A stretch of 64,000 nt of DNA from Megamerina dolium (GCA_963854835.1 OY978530.1:14264109-14328108), one strand, 5' to 3'. Positions 12,314-23,702 are shown, counted from the first letter of the stretch. Notes: generated by a model from the sequence alone, not told the origin. A program made the numbers and translations.

Positions 12314-12902
12314 CAGTCTGTCCAGTAGAAGCGTGATCGACAAAATTTTCACATAGAGTGCCGTTACCATAATAATTTCAATACACCTAAGTAGCGACAT
12401 TTTTTTTGTTGAACGCATTGCGAAAACTGCCAGTTTTGTGAAACAATTACAAAGTGCAAGTTGTTTTAACAAAATGAGTTCCGCTTACAGGATGCTATTT
12501 GAAGCTGTATTCTTTTGTATTACATTTCCCTAGAGGGCCGAAAATGTCGCGCTTAGCTGCAGCAAAATACATGAAGAATTCGTAACGAAGTGGACGAATC
12601 GGCGGAGCCCTGAATAAAATACCTCACCAAAGCACGGCAAGAAGATCATTAATTTGTTTGCGGCGAAGCCGGGCTTATCATTGCGGAAAGCTTTCAAATA
12701 AAGTAATGCAGTTAGAATATCGAAAAAAAAAACGATTCGAGGGAGTTTAAGCGCTAACGACGTCAAATACCTGAAGTGTTTGAAAAACCGTTGCTCTCAT
12801 CATCACATGTTGAAAAAAGAAAAAAAGTGGAAACAGCAAAATGCTGTTGAGGTATTAGATTGGCCTTGTGTTTCCAAGATCACGCTTCTACTCGACAGAC
12901 TG
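12314..12902 (+). mobile_element. 589-bp Tc1-like element with 25-bp TIRs and TA target duplication
   Basis: The termini 12314-12338 and 12878-12902 are inverted complements with one mismatch in 25 bp; the ends are cagtctgtc and gacagactg. TA flanks both sides (12312-12313, 12903-12904). The inside keeps scraps of a Tc1-type transposase N-terminus on the plus strand: MSSAYRMLFEAV (about 12474), SRLAAAKYMK-type sequence (about 12545), KWTNRRSPE, and a KPLLSSSH-like run (about 12788), out of frame with each other. The catalytic domain is absent, so the element could move only with a helper transposase. Confidence 0.9.
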
Positions 12903-13131
12903 TAATTTTTGGTCCTTCGACTTCGATGCCGTATAGGCAAAAACAGTGCATTTGATTGTGGTAATAATAATAAAAACGTGAAATTAACTTTAGATAGTGC
13001 TTCGTTTATCGTTCTTCGTTTCTTCATATCTTGCGTTTACCTCTAAAGCAATTGGACATAGTCATTAACATAGACAGCATAATAGCCTCATTCAAAAACA
13101 GGTATATAGATTCGCTTTAGAGACCGCCTCA

Positions 13132-13372
13132 TATTAGCTGCGTTCTTTTGCACGCGAGTTGCAAAAGAACACTGACTTATTTGTCGAACTGCATGCAAAG
13201 CAATAACAATTGAACTCGCTTATATTTTAAGCGACCTGAGTTATAGTGTTGTAAAGTGAAAAAAACCAACACTATTGTAAATAGGCTACTGGAATGTGCT
13301 TGGGAAACTTCAACAACACGTCCAATTATTGTGAATATAAAAAAAAATAAGCAAAATAATGCAAGTGTATAA
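13132..13372 (+). repeat. unclassified dispersed repeat R, copy 1
   Basis: About 240 bp that recurs at 41164-41425 in the same orientation, at roughly 85% identity by eye. Both copies start with a perfect 10-bp hairpin: ttcttttgca, a 7-nt loop, tgcaaaagaa. No coding potential, poly(A) or tRNA boxes seen. It ends about 30 bp before the gypsy LTR at 13401. Confidence 0.8.
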
Positions 13373-13400
13373 AAAATTTATTTTAAATAAACGAATATAT

Positions 13401-13853
13401 TGTTACGTTTTTATTTTATGAACGTTTAATTCTATTTGAATCAACTTTGTTCGATCACTGTATTCTGTTAATAATAATTGCAACACTTATTTTGTACAAC
13501 TATATACAGCAACAATTTATTTAATCAATTCTATTTACAATCAACTATTTACAATAACACTTAAATGTACTTGCAACTTTTGCCTCTGATATTGTACCAA
13601 TGTTTGCGCAATCACGTTCGGAATTCAATTGATTGCCTTTGTCAACAACTGGCCCTATTTATTCTCTACGGCAACACTCCAGAATCTTCCTTTATCGTAG
13701 TCGAGATTCATCTCTTTCTTTCTCATTGGCGCGTTCTGGTTATCGCCTATTTCTTTTTTTTTGACATTCGTTTCGATGCTGCCAACATTCGTGTCATTCA
13801 CAATAGTGTCAGTCACAATTGTGATGAGTAACCAACTATCGATACTCGTTACA
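13401..13853 (-). repeat. gypsy LTR (3' LTR by element orientation)
   Basis: Starts tgttacg and ends cgttaca on the plus strand. It matches 16776-17166 throughout but is 62 bp longer because of indels. Divergence between the LTRs is substantial by eye, so the insertion is not recent. Confidence 0.92.
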
Positions 13854-13870
13854 CTGCCCTCTTCTTAACC
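13854..13870 (-). other. polypurine tract of the gypsy element
   Basis: On the minus strand this reads ggttaagaagagggcag and abuts the 3' LTR, as expected for the plus-strand primer. Confidence 0.75.
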
Positions 13871-14934
13871 TTGTTCGTCCCGAGCAAGTTTTTGTACTTC
13901 CTCCCGATATGGCGCAAGTCGCTCCAAGTGCACTATTTTAAACTTTGCTCTTTTATTCCAGGCACGTTGAATACGATACACTACGTCATTTATCTTTGCT
14001 ATAATCTCATATGGTCCTTCCCAATGAGTCTGTAGTTTAGGGGACAGACCTCTCTTTCGTTGTGGATTATGAAGCATTACAAGCTCTCCTTCATAGAACC
14101 CTTTTGAATTTGCTTTTAAGTCATCTTATAGCTTATCATCTGCGACCGCTCTCTGATGAACAGATATACTTCATCCAACTGTTCTCGCTTTTCGCTAGTA
14201 TAATTACCTTCGGTTGATCTCGTTGGTGTAGCGACTCTAAATTTTAAATCAGCTGGTAGTCTTAACTCGTTTTCAAAAATTGCCATTGCTGGTGTAGTAA
14301 CCGTTGTATCATGTTGTGCGCATCGATATGCCATGAGAAACATTGGTATATGTACATTCCAGTCTCTTTGGTATTTATCTACGACTTTTCTCAAATATTT
14401 TTCCAAGCTACGGTTAAATCGTTCTACCATGCCATCAGATTGTGGATGCAAAGGTGTTGTACGAGTTTTGTATATACCCAACATACGGCACATCCCTTGG
14501 AATATTACTAATTCGAAATTTCGACCTTGGTCTGAGTGTAACTCCATCGGTACACCAAAATAAGTAATCCATTGGATGACGAATAGATCCGCAACTGTAC
14601 TAGCTTCTCGATTTGGAATGGGGTATACTTCAGGCCATTTACTGAAGTAATCTATAACCACCAGAACATACTTGTTTCCTGCGTTGCTTATTGGAAATGG
14701 TCCAGCTATGTCCATAGCAATTCGCTCAAATGGAGCACCCGAGGTGTATTGGTGCATCTTACCTCGACTTTTCTTATTGGGACCTTTGGCCATTGCACAT
14801 TGCTTACACTTCTGAATCCAATCAGCGACATGGTCATGACATCCAACCCAATAAAATCGTTTCTTTATTTTTTCGACGGTTTTGGTGATTCTCAAATGCC
14901 CTTCACTGGAGGCATTGTGATACTCAGCTATCAC
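13865..14934 (-). pseudogene. gypsy integrase with GPY/F domain
   Basis: Read on the minus strand from 14934. The HHCC zinc-binding domain is YHNASSEGHL then CKQCAMAKG. The catalytic core has MDIAGPFPISNAGNKY (first D), LHSDQGRNFE (second D) and SDGMVERFNRSLEKYL (E). A frameshift near 14115 is followed by a second frame (14077-13865) holding WEGPYEIIAKINDVVYRIQ, the GPY/F module. The zinc finger and all three acids are preserved, but the protein is split, and the upstream pol needed to make it as a polyprotein is gone. Confidence 0.92.
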
Positions 14935-15174
14935 TTATTTTATTCTTGCCTTAGGTACCACTAGAAGATCAGTAATGATTTTTCCATTTTCACTTTCCCA
15001 TGCTCGAAATAAACATCCGTCTCGTAAGTGCAGGCTTTGCTTACTATCCACGGTGCAAGTACGAAGAGATGGAGTATTAGCTTTACGACGGTAACTAACA
15101 TCATGCTCTTCCTTTTGTTGTCCTGGTGAATTCGAACTTGGTTGCTTGTGTCGTAGACGACAATTACGCGCCAT

Positions 15175-16746
15175 GTGTCCTCTTTGGTCGCTTATGATGC
15201 ATTTACTAGCAAATTTATTTTTGCGTTAATTTCTTGTTCTTCCTTTAGATTTCTTTTGATTGCAATCAGGCGCTATATGCCCTCGTTTGTCGCAAAAAAA
15301 GCATTTACCATGAAATTTGTTTCCACGTCGACCTGCTGTTCTTGCTTCAGGCTGCACTACTGATTTTACTGCCTGACGCACTGTTTCAAATAGATCTGTT
15401 GTTTCTGCTTCTAGTTGGCATACCCGTGGCATTGGTCGACACGTCAAACTGGCGGCTCCAAACGCCAAGGCACTACTGACTGTTTCGGCATATGCATTCC
15501 TTGGTGATATGACTAGGGCACGCTTAGAGTCTCCGTCGCGTATACAATCTATGAATGCCTCTCTTTGTATTTTTTCGACGAATTCTTCCGAATTACCGGA
15601 GAACGCTAGATGACATAAGCGCTCAATATCGGAAGCGAATTCCTCCGTCGCGTATACAATCTATGAATGCCTCTCTTTGTATTTTTTCGACGAATTCTTC
15701 CGAATTACCGGAGAACGCTAGATGACATAAGCGCTCAATATCGGAAGCGAATTCCTGAAGGCTCTCATTACTCCGTTGCACGCACGATCTTAATTCCACT
15801 CTATGCAATTGACTCTTATATTCATTTCCATATTGGCGCTGGAGTATGTCCATCAGTGATTGAGAGCTACCAGCTAGATAGCTAGATATCATTCTCTGGA
15901 ACCATCTGCAAGACTGACGCATTACCCTTTAATGCCACTATTAAAGCAGCGGTCTTGTCACTATCGTCCCATTGATTCTTCGAAGCTGTTGTCTCGAACT
16001 GAAGTTTGAAGATGTTAAATGGTGTGGTTTCAACAAATGTTGGTGGCGTTAGTTTAATTGTACTTGATCCCCTAATCACTGATGTAGATGGTCCGATTAT
16101 TTTTAATTGATTGAGTTCGTGCTCAAATTCCTTAAACTTATCTTCCCAGTCGTCGACATGTTCCTTCAGCTTATCATCCAACTCATCCACGTGTTCTTTC
16201 AGCTCTGTGATTTTGTCATTAATAGCTCAGGAAATTTCCCGAAATCTGAGTTCAATTCCTTTTTGTAGATTTTCGATGAAGTGTTCTTGGTGAAACGGAC
16301 CTTCTCGATTTTCCAAGCGCAGTTCACTAATAACGCCCTCTTGGAGTACCGAATGTTCTTGAAGATTAGAATCAATAGTACCTGGAAATCTCCCATAATG
16401 TTTTCCTGCCGAGACGAACCTTCTTGAATTTCCATACGCATTTCAGCTGAATGTTCTTTTAACTTCGCATTAATTAATTGCAGTTGCTGCTGCTGTTGTT
16501 GGATTTGGATTTCATGAATTCCATGAGTTGACCACTCGAATCTATCTTGCTCTCTTCTTCAGTATGCACAACTGCATGTATATCGGCTTCCTCAAAGAAC
16601 TCATGTTCTTCTACATTAATACCCTTAGCCTCCATGGCTTGCCTTAGCCTGACCAGTAATTCCGCTTTTGCACATGATGATAATAGATTCATCTCTATCA
16701 ACAGCTTTTTAAACTGGTCCACTTTTAGTTGATAAATTTTCACCAT
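15175..16746 (-). pseudogene. gypsy gag with zinc knuckle
   Basis: Gag begins at 16746 on the minus strand with MVKIYQLKVDQFKKLLIEM, a SAP-like helical start. It runs in pieces through the coiled-coil-like region near 16190-16080 and the capsid block FKLQFETTASKNQWDDSDKT. The nucleocapsid has CFFCDKRGHIAPDC (about 15300), a CX2CX4HX4C zinc knuckle, then a degraded second one ending DQRGHMARNC near 15170. Stops near 16460 and 16225 and the 112-bp tandem duplication break the frame. Confidence 0.85.
15531..15754. repeat. exact 112-bp tandem duplication inside gypsy gag
   Basis: Units 15531-15642 and 15643-15754 appear identical base for base. 112 is not a multiple of three, so it shifts the gag frame. 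Perfect identity inside an element with diverged LTRs means this duplication is much younger than the insertion, or is an assembly error. Confidence 0.95.
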
Positions 16747-16756
16747 CTTAACAGAA

Positions 16757-16773
16757 TCCCACTTCTGACACCA
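16757..16773 (-). other. tRNA-Leu-type primer binding site
   Basis: The plus strand reads tcccacttctgacacca, the 3' end of an animal tRNA-Leu including CCA. On the element strand it is the complement, two bases after the 5' LTR. Confidence 0.85.
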
Positions 16774-16775
16774 AT

Positions 16776-17166
16776 TGTTACGTTTTTATTTTATGAACGC
16801 TTAATTTTACTAGAATCAACCTTGTTCGATCACTGGATTCTGTCGATAATAATTGCAACATTAATTTTGTACAACTATCTACAATTAACAATAAACTACT
16901 TACAATAACTCTTTAATATACTTTCAACTTTTGCCTATGATACTGTACAAATGTTTGCGCGATCACTTTCGGGATTTGATTGATTTCATTTGTCAACAAC
17001 CGGCCCTATTTATACTCTGTGGCAACACTCAGGATCTTCCTTTATCGAGCTTCTTCTCTTTCTTTCTCGTGGGCTTGTTCTGGTTATCGCCTATTTGTTT
17101 TTGTTGGCATTCATAATAGTGTCATTCACAATAGTGATGAGTAACCAAATATCGATACTCGTTACA
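16776..17166 (-). repeat. gypsy LTR (5' LTR by element orientation)
   Basis: Starts tgttacg, ends cgttaca, and is collinear with 13401-13853. Confidence 0.92.
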
Positions 17167-17271
17167 GTATGAACATTTAAGCTGACACAAATTTGCTTTA
17201 ATCACGAATAAAACACCGTCATCTCTCTCCACCACCAGTAGCATTTGGGCAACGATCCAACCAATCCACAT

Positions 17272-17647
17272 GGTTAGGTAAGGTAAGGTTATGGGGCTGC
17301 CCTCTCTCTGAGAGGACACACTTAGGCCAGAAAGGCCCATTGTGATACCACCGAGCTTCTCTTCTGTTAAATTTGAACAGCATTAGAAGGGATTTACCTA
17401 TATTAACTAGTTCCGAACGGCAGAGCCCTTGTGATTTCAATTAAATTTAGTTTTGCCACAACGCTCTTTTAAGAATAATTTCTGGCAAATTGTTACTGCT
17501 GCAAAAATTGCCAATTCTTGCCGGCAGGTGGGTACCGTTCGAAAGAAAAATCGTTTCGATGTTAAATTTTGTTGCTTCAGCCGGCGATTGAACCCGCGAC
17601 TTACAGATAAGAAGGCCAACGCACTAACCACTGAGCTACGCCATTCA
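17272..17647 (-). mobile_element. tRNA-derived SINE, copy S2 (near full length)
   Basis: Antisense copy. The head at the right reads, on the minus strand, gtagctcagtggttag (box A) and gggttcaatc (box B). The body contains the cggcaggtgggtaccgttcg landmark, and the tail at the left is of the 'cctctctctgagaggacac' type ending in ggttaggtaagg. Compare 43020-43387, which has the same tail. Confidence 0.9.
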
Positions 17648-17736
17648 AATGGTAGTAAGCATAAAAAATTCAGAAGAAGAAATCGCACAGCCAAGCTTCC
17701 GTGATAGCTATGAAATGCGCAACCGCTCATGTTCTG

Positions 17737-17934
<198 letters not shown>

Positions 17935-18217
17935 TATTGTGGCTGACACACTTAAGCCAGAAAGGTTCATTGTAATACCACCGAGTTTTTTTCCCATACT
18001 GTTGTGCTTGTTCAAATTGAACAGCATTACAAGGGACCTACTTATATTAGCCGATTCAGAACGGTAAAACCTTTGTGTCATCATTTTAACTTAACTCTGT
18101 CACAGAGCTCTTTTAAGAAGCATTATCACAAACTGTTACTGCCAGAAAAATTGACAATTCTTGCCGGCAGGTGGGTACGGTTCGAAAGAAAAATCTTTTC
18201 GATATCAAATTTTGTTA
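17935..18217 (-). mobile_element. tRNA-derived SINE, copy S3 (headless)
   Basis: Antisense body and tail of the same SINE as 17272-17647. It starts at the end of a (TA)n tract. The tRNA-like head is replaced by LINE B sequence from about 18218. Confidence 0.85.
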
Positions 18218-19380
18218 TACTACACCTTTGTTGAAGACCCTCGCAAACGAAATGGATATGCACCTGGAAGGCCCGTTGATATCCTTGACAAATATAAAGC
18301 TGACATCACTGCCCTTCAGGAAATGCGATGGAGGGAACAGGGTTGCTCTAAGGGTCATCCTGTAACATCTATTGCAGTTGCCATGCGAAGAGGCACAAAC
18401 TGTAATTGATAGAGACAGCAAAAGCTTTTACTACCCAACTATCGGATCTACTTATACAGAACACTCCCCCTCATGATGATACATGTGCACAGTGAACATA
18501 TATATCCCACTCCATGACTACTGCTGCTGAGGAAGTAGTCTGTTTCTACCGGCCTCTGAAAGCAAAATATGGTGGAATAAAAGCATGCACGATGATTGGA
18601 GACTCAAAAGAATAAGTCTGTTTAGCATCGCATACAAGGTCCTATCGAGCGTACTGTGTGAAAGACTGAAGCCTATGCCTAGATTTTCACACTGTGCCAA
18701 ATTCTGAAGAAGACCGAAGAAAAGCAGATCGAAACACACCATCTATTTGTTGATTATTAAGCCGCTTTCGTAAGTCCGGTAAGGGATTACCTCTACGCAA
18801 CAATGTCCGAGTTCGGTATTCCTGCGATGCTCATTCGTCTTTGCAGAATGACACTGTATAACTCCCGCTGTGTAAAGAAAGTTGGGAAGGTCCTTTCCCC
18901 TCCATTTAACATCAAACGGAGTTTCAGACAAGGTGATTTTTTATCGTGCGACTTCTTCAATCTTATTATGGAGAAATTATACGAGCAGCTGATCTACGAC
19001 ATAATGGCACTATCTTCAACAAAAGTGTCATACTGTTGCCGTATGCCGAAGACATTGATATAATCGGCATTATCACGCCGATTCTCAGAATTCTCAGAGT
19101 TGGAAAGAGACTCACGTCGAATGGGTGTTACGATGGACGAGGGCACGACGAAATAGTGTATACAAACAAAGGCACCCGGCATCTTGGACAGCACGTCACT
19201 GTTGATAGCTAAGCGTTTGATGCAGTGAAGGGCTTTTTCTATCATGGAACCAGCATTATCACCAGTAATGACGTCAAGCTGGAGATATTGGGCTAAGTAG
19301 GCAATTGAGAAATCGAGCACTCTCTCGAGCAACGAAGATAACATACTACAAGTCTCTCATCATGCCTGACTTACATATTG
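18218..19380 (+). mobile_element. LINE B, internally deleted copy
   Basis: Collinear with the better copy at 25921-28862 but with several large deletions. It has an endonuclease piece (YKADITALQEMRWREQGCSK, about 18294), the segment around 18440-18530, and then RT pieces: RISLFSIAYKVLSSVLCERL (about 18612-18670), MSEFGIPAMLIRLCRMTL (18803) and a decayed motif C near 19040-19060. Stops and frameshifts are frequent. It is fused on its left to a headless SINE. Confidence 0.85.
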
Positions 19381-19507
19381 CGCCGGAGCTTGTACATTTT
19401 CCACCTTATGAGAAAATGGGCATAAGTGCTGAATAGCTCACTTAAAGGACAAAAAAGTGGTTTTCGTATAGATTTTTATAGTGTTTTATATTTTTGTGAA
19501 TATAAAT

Positions 19508-19812
19508 GGCTCAGGGTCAAAGTTAAAATTTGCGGTTGAAATTACTTAATATATTCAAAATTTTTTTTTACAATATGGGTATCAACAGAAAGGTCTTTTT
19601 AACACCAGTGATATATAACATTTATAGCCTATTTTGAATATTTTAAAAGTTATGATCAAAATAAAAAGTTAGAAAAAATTATTTTCAAAAACCGTTTATT
19701 TCGAAAATAACCACTATTGACCTAAAAAAAATTTAGAACCATATTCAAGGCTATACAATTTCCTTTCCAATGCTCTATTAAACATATTTAAAAAAAATTT
19801 TATGTATTTTAA
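19508..19812 (+). repeat. long inverted repeat, left arm
   Basis: Reverse complement of 20690-20968 at roughly 75-80% identity by eye. Shared runs include gtcaaagtt, acaatatggg, gtgatatataa and ttcgaaaata. The pair spans about 1.46 kb of AT-rich, non-coding DNA. Confidence 0.8.
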
Positions 19813-20689
19813 ATATTTTATTTATCTTCATCCTTTGTATACTGCACTTGAGTGTATACGGAAGAAGTAGTGAGACAAAGGAAAATTATAGTGGTAAATG
19901 TATATAAAATAATTTAAGAAAAAATTGCATAATATAATATGATAATAATTGTTACTTTCTTCTAATTCGATAAGGACAACAGAATAAAAATTTCTGAAGT
20001 AGCCCCCTCAATTTTCACAAAGTACCGAATACTACAATATGTATTAGCATATTTTAGCTTCAGTATCCACAAATAACTCAATAAGATATTTCGCCAATAT
20101 TCGCTGTTTTTATATTATTTATTGCTAATTTAATATTTATGAACCTTATTGTATTATTGTAATAATTATTGCGACCAAACCATTTTTTTTTTTAATTTCT
20201 CGTCATAATTTTTATAGCGTTTAAATGTCAAAATATTTATTACAGTATTGGTTAATAATGTGCTCAAAAAATTTTTTTAACAACCATATCGCTTTTTAGA
20301 TATTAAATTTTTTGTACTTATGCCACCCATTACTTACGTACTAATATTCTCTGAAATAATTTTACATTCCATATTCTTTTCATCCAACAACAAATTAAAT
20401 ATGTATTTATATATATAAAATGAACGGTTAGGTAGCTTCGTACACTGCTACTGTAAAGTGGAGTGATCTAGTAGATCACAGTTGGCATTTTTGATAAATT
20501 TATCATATCGATCTTTAGATACGCAATTTTTTTGTACTTATGCCACCCACTACTTATGTACTAATATTTTCCAGTGCGACACAATGAATGGTATATGATG
20601 TTAAAGTATTTATTAATATTATATAATAATGTGACATATGTATCCCATCATTTTGAATTTTTTTTAATATAATATAATTTAATATAAAG
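19813..20689. other. AT-rich interior between inverted arms
   Basis: No coding signal. It contains a direct repeat of about 60 bp, 20290-20352 and 20512-20573, which share tttgtacttatgccaccca and tacgtactaatatt-like sequence. Confidence 0.6.
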
Positions 20690-20968
20690 ATATATAAGCA
20701 TTTTCTAAAAATATGTTTTATATAACATTGAAAAGGTAATTGTATGGCCTTGAATTGAATTGACCTATTTTCGAAAAAAATTGGTTTTTGAAAAAAATTT
20801 TTCAAATTTTCTATTTTGATCACAACCTTTAAAATATTCAAAATTCTTTATAAATATTATATATCACTGAAATAATATTAAAAAGACCATTTTACTGATG
20901 CCCATATTGTAAAAATTCCGAATTTATTGAGTAATTTCGATCGCAAATGTGAACTTTGACCTTGATCC
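20690..20968 (-). repeat. long inverted repeat, right arm
   Basis: Partner of 19508-19812. Together they look like a foldback or MITE-like element, but I could not define terminal ends or a target duplication. Confidence 0.8.
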
Positions 20969-21520
20969 ATGCCTTGTATGGGCGTTAGTGACATACAATT
21001 TTTAGTTTTTATTATTACAAAAATAGGCTCTATTCGAAAAACATTGGTCGATATGATCACTGATGGGGTGCTTCGACACTGAATGAGCAGAAACGGCTCG
21101 CTGAACTCTATGAGCGTACTCGACATACACCAACAAGAATAACGGTACGTGTCCTCCACATCAACCTCTGCTGTCCAATCACGATCAACACAAGCTGATC
21201 CTGATGACCCTCGATGCTTCAATGCCAACGTTTTGGACACTTCAAAGGCCCTTTGCCCTTTGCCCAAACGCCCTGATGGTTCATGTTTCAAACGTGGTGT
21301 ACTCACATATATTTATCGTAATTGTCCTGCATGGATGACTGCTCGAGCTGCCGGTTCTGTTGCTGACATTACCCCTGACGATGAAACTGATGTGCTCATT
21401 GAACAAGTGGAAACGTTGAGTTTGGTAAGTGTTGCATTTCAATTGAAGAATTCTCGGTACGATGAGCTTAGACAAGTTTTTCTCTTCTCGATTCAGGCAG
21501 TCCTAAAAGCCTAATTAAAC
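20969..21520 (+). other. unassigned; 121-residue open frame 21149-21514
   Basis: The frame begins MSSTSTSAVQSRSTQADP and is rich in Asp, Pro and Thr. I do not recognise a domain. It lies just upstream of BEL/Pao pol on the same strand, so it may be a diverged gag or linker remnant, but nothing in it proves this. Confidence 0.35.
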
Positions 21521-21674
21521 AATCATTTGTGCCTTATGGCTTCTCTGGTTGTCTAAGAAGAATAGGGAATGCAAAACTGATGTCTTTCGGAAGGATACGA
21601 GGTGCAATCAAAGACTGCGGACAAATAACACTTCATGAATTACTAGTTATACCTATAAAAATAGAGAAATTCAT

Positions 21675-22675
21675 TTGACCTCTCTTGATGCAATTGTTCA
21701 TAAATTTTGGGAAATAGAAGAAGTGGCAAGCACATATAAAAACTTTACGAAAGAACAAATGAGTCGCGAACAACATTTTGTTGAGAACGTCAAACGCTTG
21801 TCAAATGATGGTTTTGAAGTTCGTCTTCCATTTAAAATGAATCCATCTACTCTAGGATCGTCGTATGAAACAGCCAAACGAAGATTTTTGTCACTTGAAC
21901 GACGGCTTATGAGAACACCTGATGTCAAAGAAATGTACAATCAATTTATGAGTGAATATTTGTCACTTGGCCACATGTCTAAAACGGATAATATAATTCC
22001 TACTGGGCCACATTATTTCATACCACATCAAGTTGTTATAAGACCCAATAGTTTAACAACTAAGATGAGAGTTGTATTCAATGCCTCAGCTAAAACACCA
22101 TCCAATATCTCGTTGAACGATGCTCTAATGGTCGGTCCAACTATTCAGCCAGAGTTTTACACAAATCTGCTAAAATTTCGTTGTCTTAAATTTGCTATTA
22201 CTGCAGATATTACTAAAATGTATAGACAAGTAGAAGTTTATGATGCAGACCGACAATTTCAACTTATTTTATTGCGGAAAAATTTGAATATGCCCATACA
22301 TATTTATAAACTTAACACGGTAACGTATGGCACAGCACCGGCACCATTTTTGGCTACTCGGTGTCTAAATGAACTTGGAAACCTAAACCGAAAATGTATG
22401 CGTATTGGCTCGAAAGTTATTCGAGAAGATTTCCATGTGGACGATTTGTTGTCCACATTGGCAGAGCTTAAGAGTATTTAGCATGACATAATAAAAATTC
22501 TCGATTCAGCTGGCTTTAAGTTAGCGAAATGGTACTCATACCACAACTTTCTCGAAAACAGCCACAATATTGAAAAAGAGATCGTATTTAATGACACCGA
22601 AGCCACTAAAACTCTGGGTAAGGTTTGGCATCCAAGAAGTGATAAACTTCACTTTAATTTCGTTTTAAATTTTGA
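21675..22675 (+). pseudogene. BEL/Pao reverse transcriptase
   Basis: Well-preserved 268-residue frame (21675-22481): KFWEIEEV opens it. FEVRLPFKMN, LERRLMRTPDVKEMYNQF, YLSLGHMSK, FIPHQVVIRPNSLTTKMRVV and FNASAKTPSNISLNDALMV follow in family order. Motif A is FAITADITKMYRQVEV, and motif C is DFHVDDLLSTLAE. After a stop at 22479-22481 the same frame continues with AGFKLAKWYS and TKTLGKVWHP up to the SINE insertion point. Catalytic residues are intact. Confidence 0.93.
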
Positions 22676-22689
22676 CCATTTGAAAGCTA
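22676..22689. repeat. target-site duplication of SINE S4, left copy
   Basis: ccatttgaaagcta, repeated at 23044-23057 on the other side of the SINE. Removing the SINE and one copy restores the BEL/Pao frame at LKA. Confidence 0.92.
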
Positions 22690-23043
22690 TAAAAATAAAA
22701 ATAAATACGTGGCACTTAAAGCCCCAAAGGGCCGAGATTCTCTTCCACTACTGTTGTGCGTCTTAAATTTTGGACAATATTAGAAGGGACCTACTTATTT
22801 TAGCCGGTTCCGAACGGCAGAACACTTGTGACATCACTTTTTCTGAGCTTAGTCACCGAGTTCTTTTAGAAGCTTTTTCATGGCAAGTTGTTACTGTCGG
22901 AAGAATTGCCAATTGCTTGCCGACAGGTGGGTACCCTTCGACAGAAAAATGTTATCGATATTAAATTTGTTATGCATCAGCCGGGGATTGAACCACGACC
23001 TACAGGTCAGAAGGCGAACATACTAACCACTGAGCTACGGCAC
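22690..23043 (-). mobile_element. tRNA-derived SINE, copy S4 (complete, defines the ends)
   Basis: The cleanest SINE copy, with a 14-bp target duplication on both sides. On the minus strand it starts gggtgccgtagctcagtgg with box A, followed by box B (ggttcaatcccc) and the shared body. It ends with ggccctttggggctttaag and a T-rich tail (atttatttttattttta). Its 3' tail differs from that of S2 and S8 (gagagag / cctaacctaacc type). Confidence 0.95.
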
Positions 23044-23057
23044 CCATTTGAAAGCTA
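23044..23057. repeat. target-site duplication of SINE S4, right copy
   Basis: Exact repeat of 22676-22689. Confidence 0.92.
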
Positions 23058-23702
23058 CTAAGCGCAATATTTTGTCGGTTTCTTTCAGGCTATTTGACGC
23101 GTTGGGTCTTTTATGTCCGGTTATTATAAAAGCAAAGATAATGCTGCAAGAGCTATGGTTACAAACCTTAGATTGGGATGAGTCACTTCCAATATCGTCA
23201 GCTACAAGTTGGGAGAAGTTTAAAGAAAACTTCAGAAAAATCCCAGAGATACAAGTCCGTCGTTACTTGAATATTTCTTTGTTATCTAAAATCCAAGTTC
23301 ATGGTTTCGCTGATGCTTCTATGCGCGCTTATAGCTGCTGTATTTATATTCGAAGTAAATGTTTTAATAATTACAAGTCCATACTTTTTACAGCCAAGTT
23401 GCTCCACTTAAAACTAAAAATCTTCCAAGACTTGAGCTATACGCCGCTCATTTGCTTGCAAAATTGTGGAAAATAACAAAGACAATTTTATTGCCATATA
23501 TAAAAAGACCATTTTATGGAGTGATTCGGAAATTGTGTTGTACTGGCTTAAAAAGCATTCTTCCATGTTATCAACCTTTGTTGGAAACAGGGTAGCTGAT
23601 ATTCAGGAATGGTCGGATAAAGCTACATGGAGGCATGTCCCAACTGCTCACAATCCTGCAGATATTGTATCGCGAAGTTGCAATGTGAATGAGCTGTTCT
23701 AA
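23045..23702 (+). pseudogene. BEL/Pao RNase H-like region
   Basis: Continues pol after the SINE. RNILSVSFRLFDALGLLCPV and TLDWDESLP mark the RT connection. VHGFADASMRAYSCCIYI is the first RNase H block, and after a frameshift near 23465 comes ILWSDSEIVLYWLKKHSSML, then FVGNRVADIQEW and HVPTAHNPADIVSRS, the canonical end. The frameshift disables it, but acidic residues remain. Confidence 0.9.

Larger units (their letters stand above)
13401..17166 (-). mobile_element. Ty3/gypsy LTR retrotransposon, protease-RT-RNase H deleted
   Basis: A complete pair of LTRs encloses gag and integrase on the minus strand, with a tRNA-Leu-type primer binding site and a purine tract. The segment from zinc knuckles to integrase is only about 240 bp (14935-15174), so protease, RT and RNase H are missing. 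Flanking 4-mers are atat and gtat, a near match. The integrase type and the PBS suggest the 412/mdg1 side of Ty3/gypsy. This is a non-autonomous deletion derivative. Confidence 0.92.

Noticed and set aside
21149..21514. 121-residue open frame as a host gene
   Set aside because: No recognisable domain, no splice context, and it sits between an inverted repeat and BEL pol. Kept only as unassigned.
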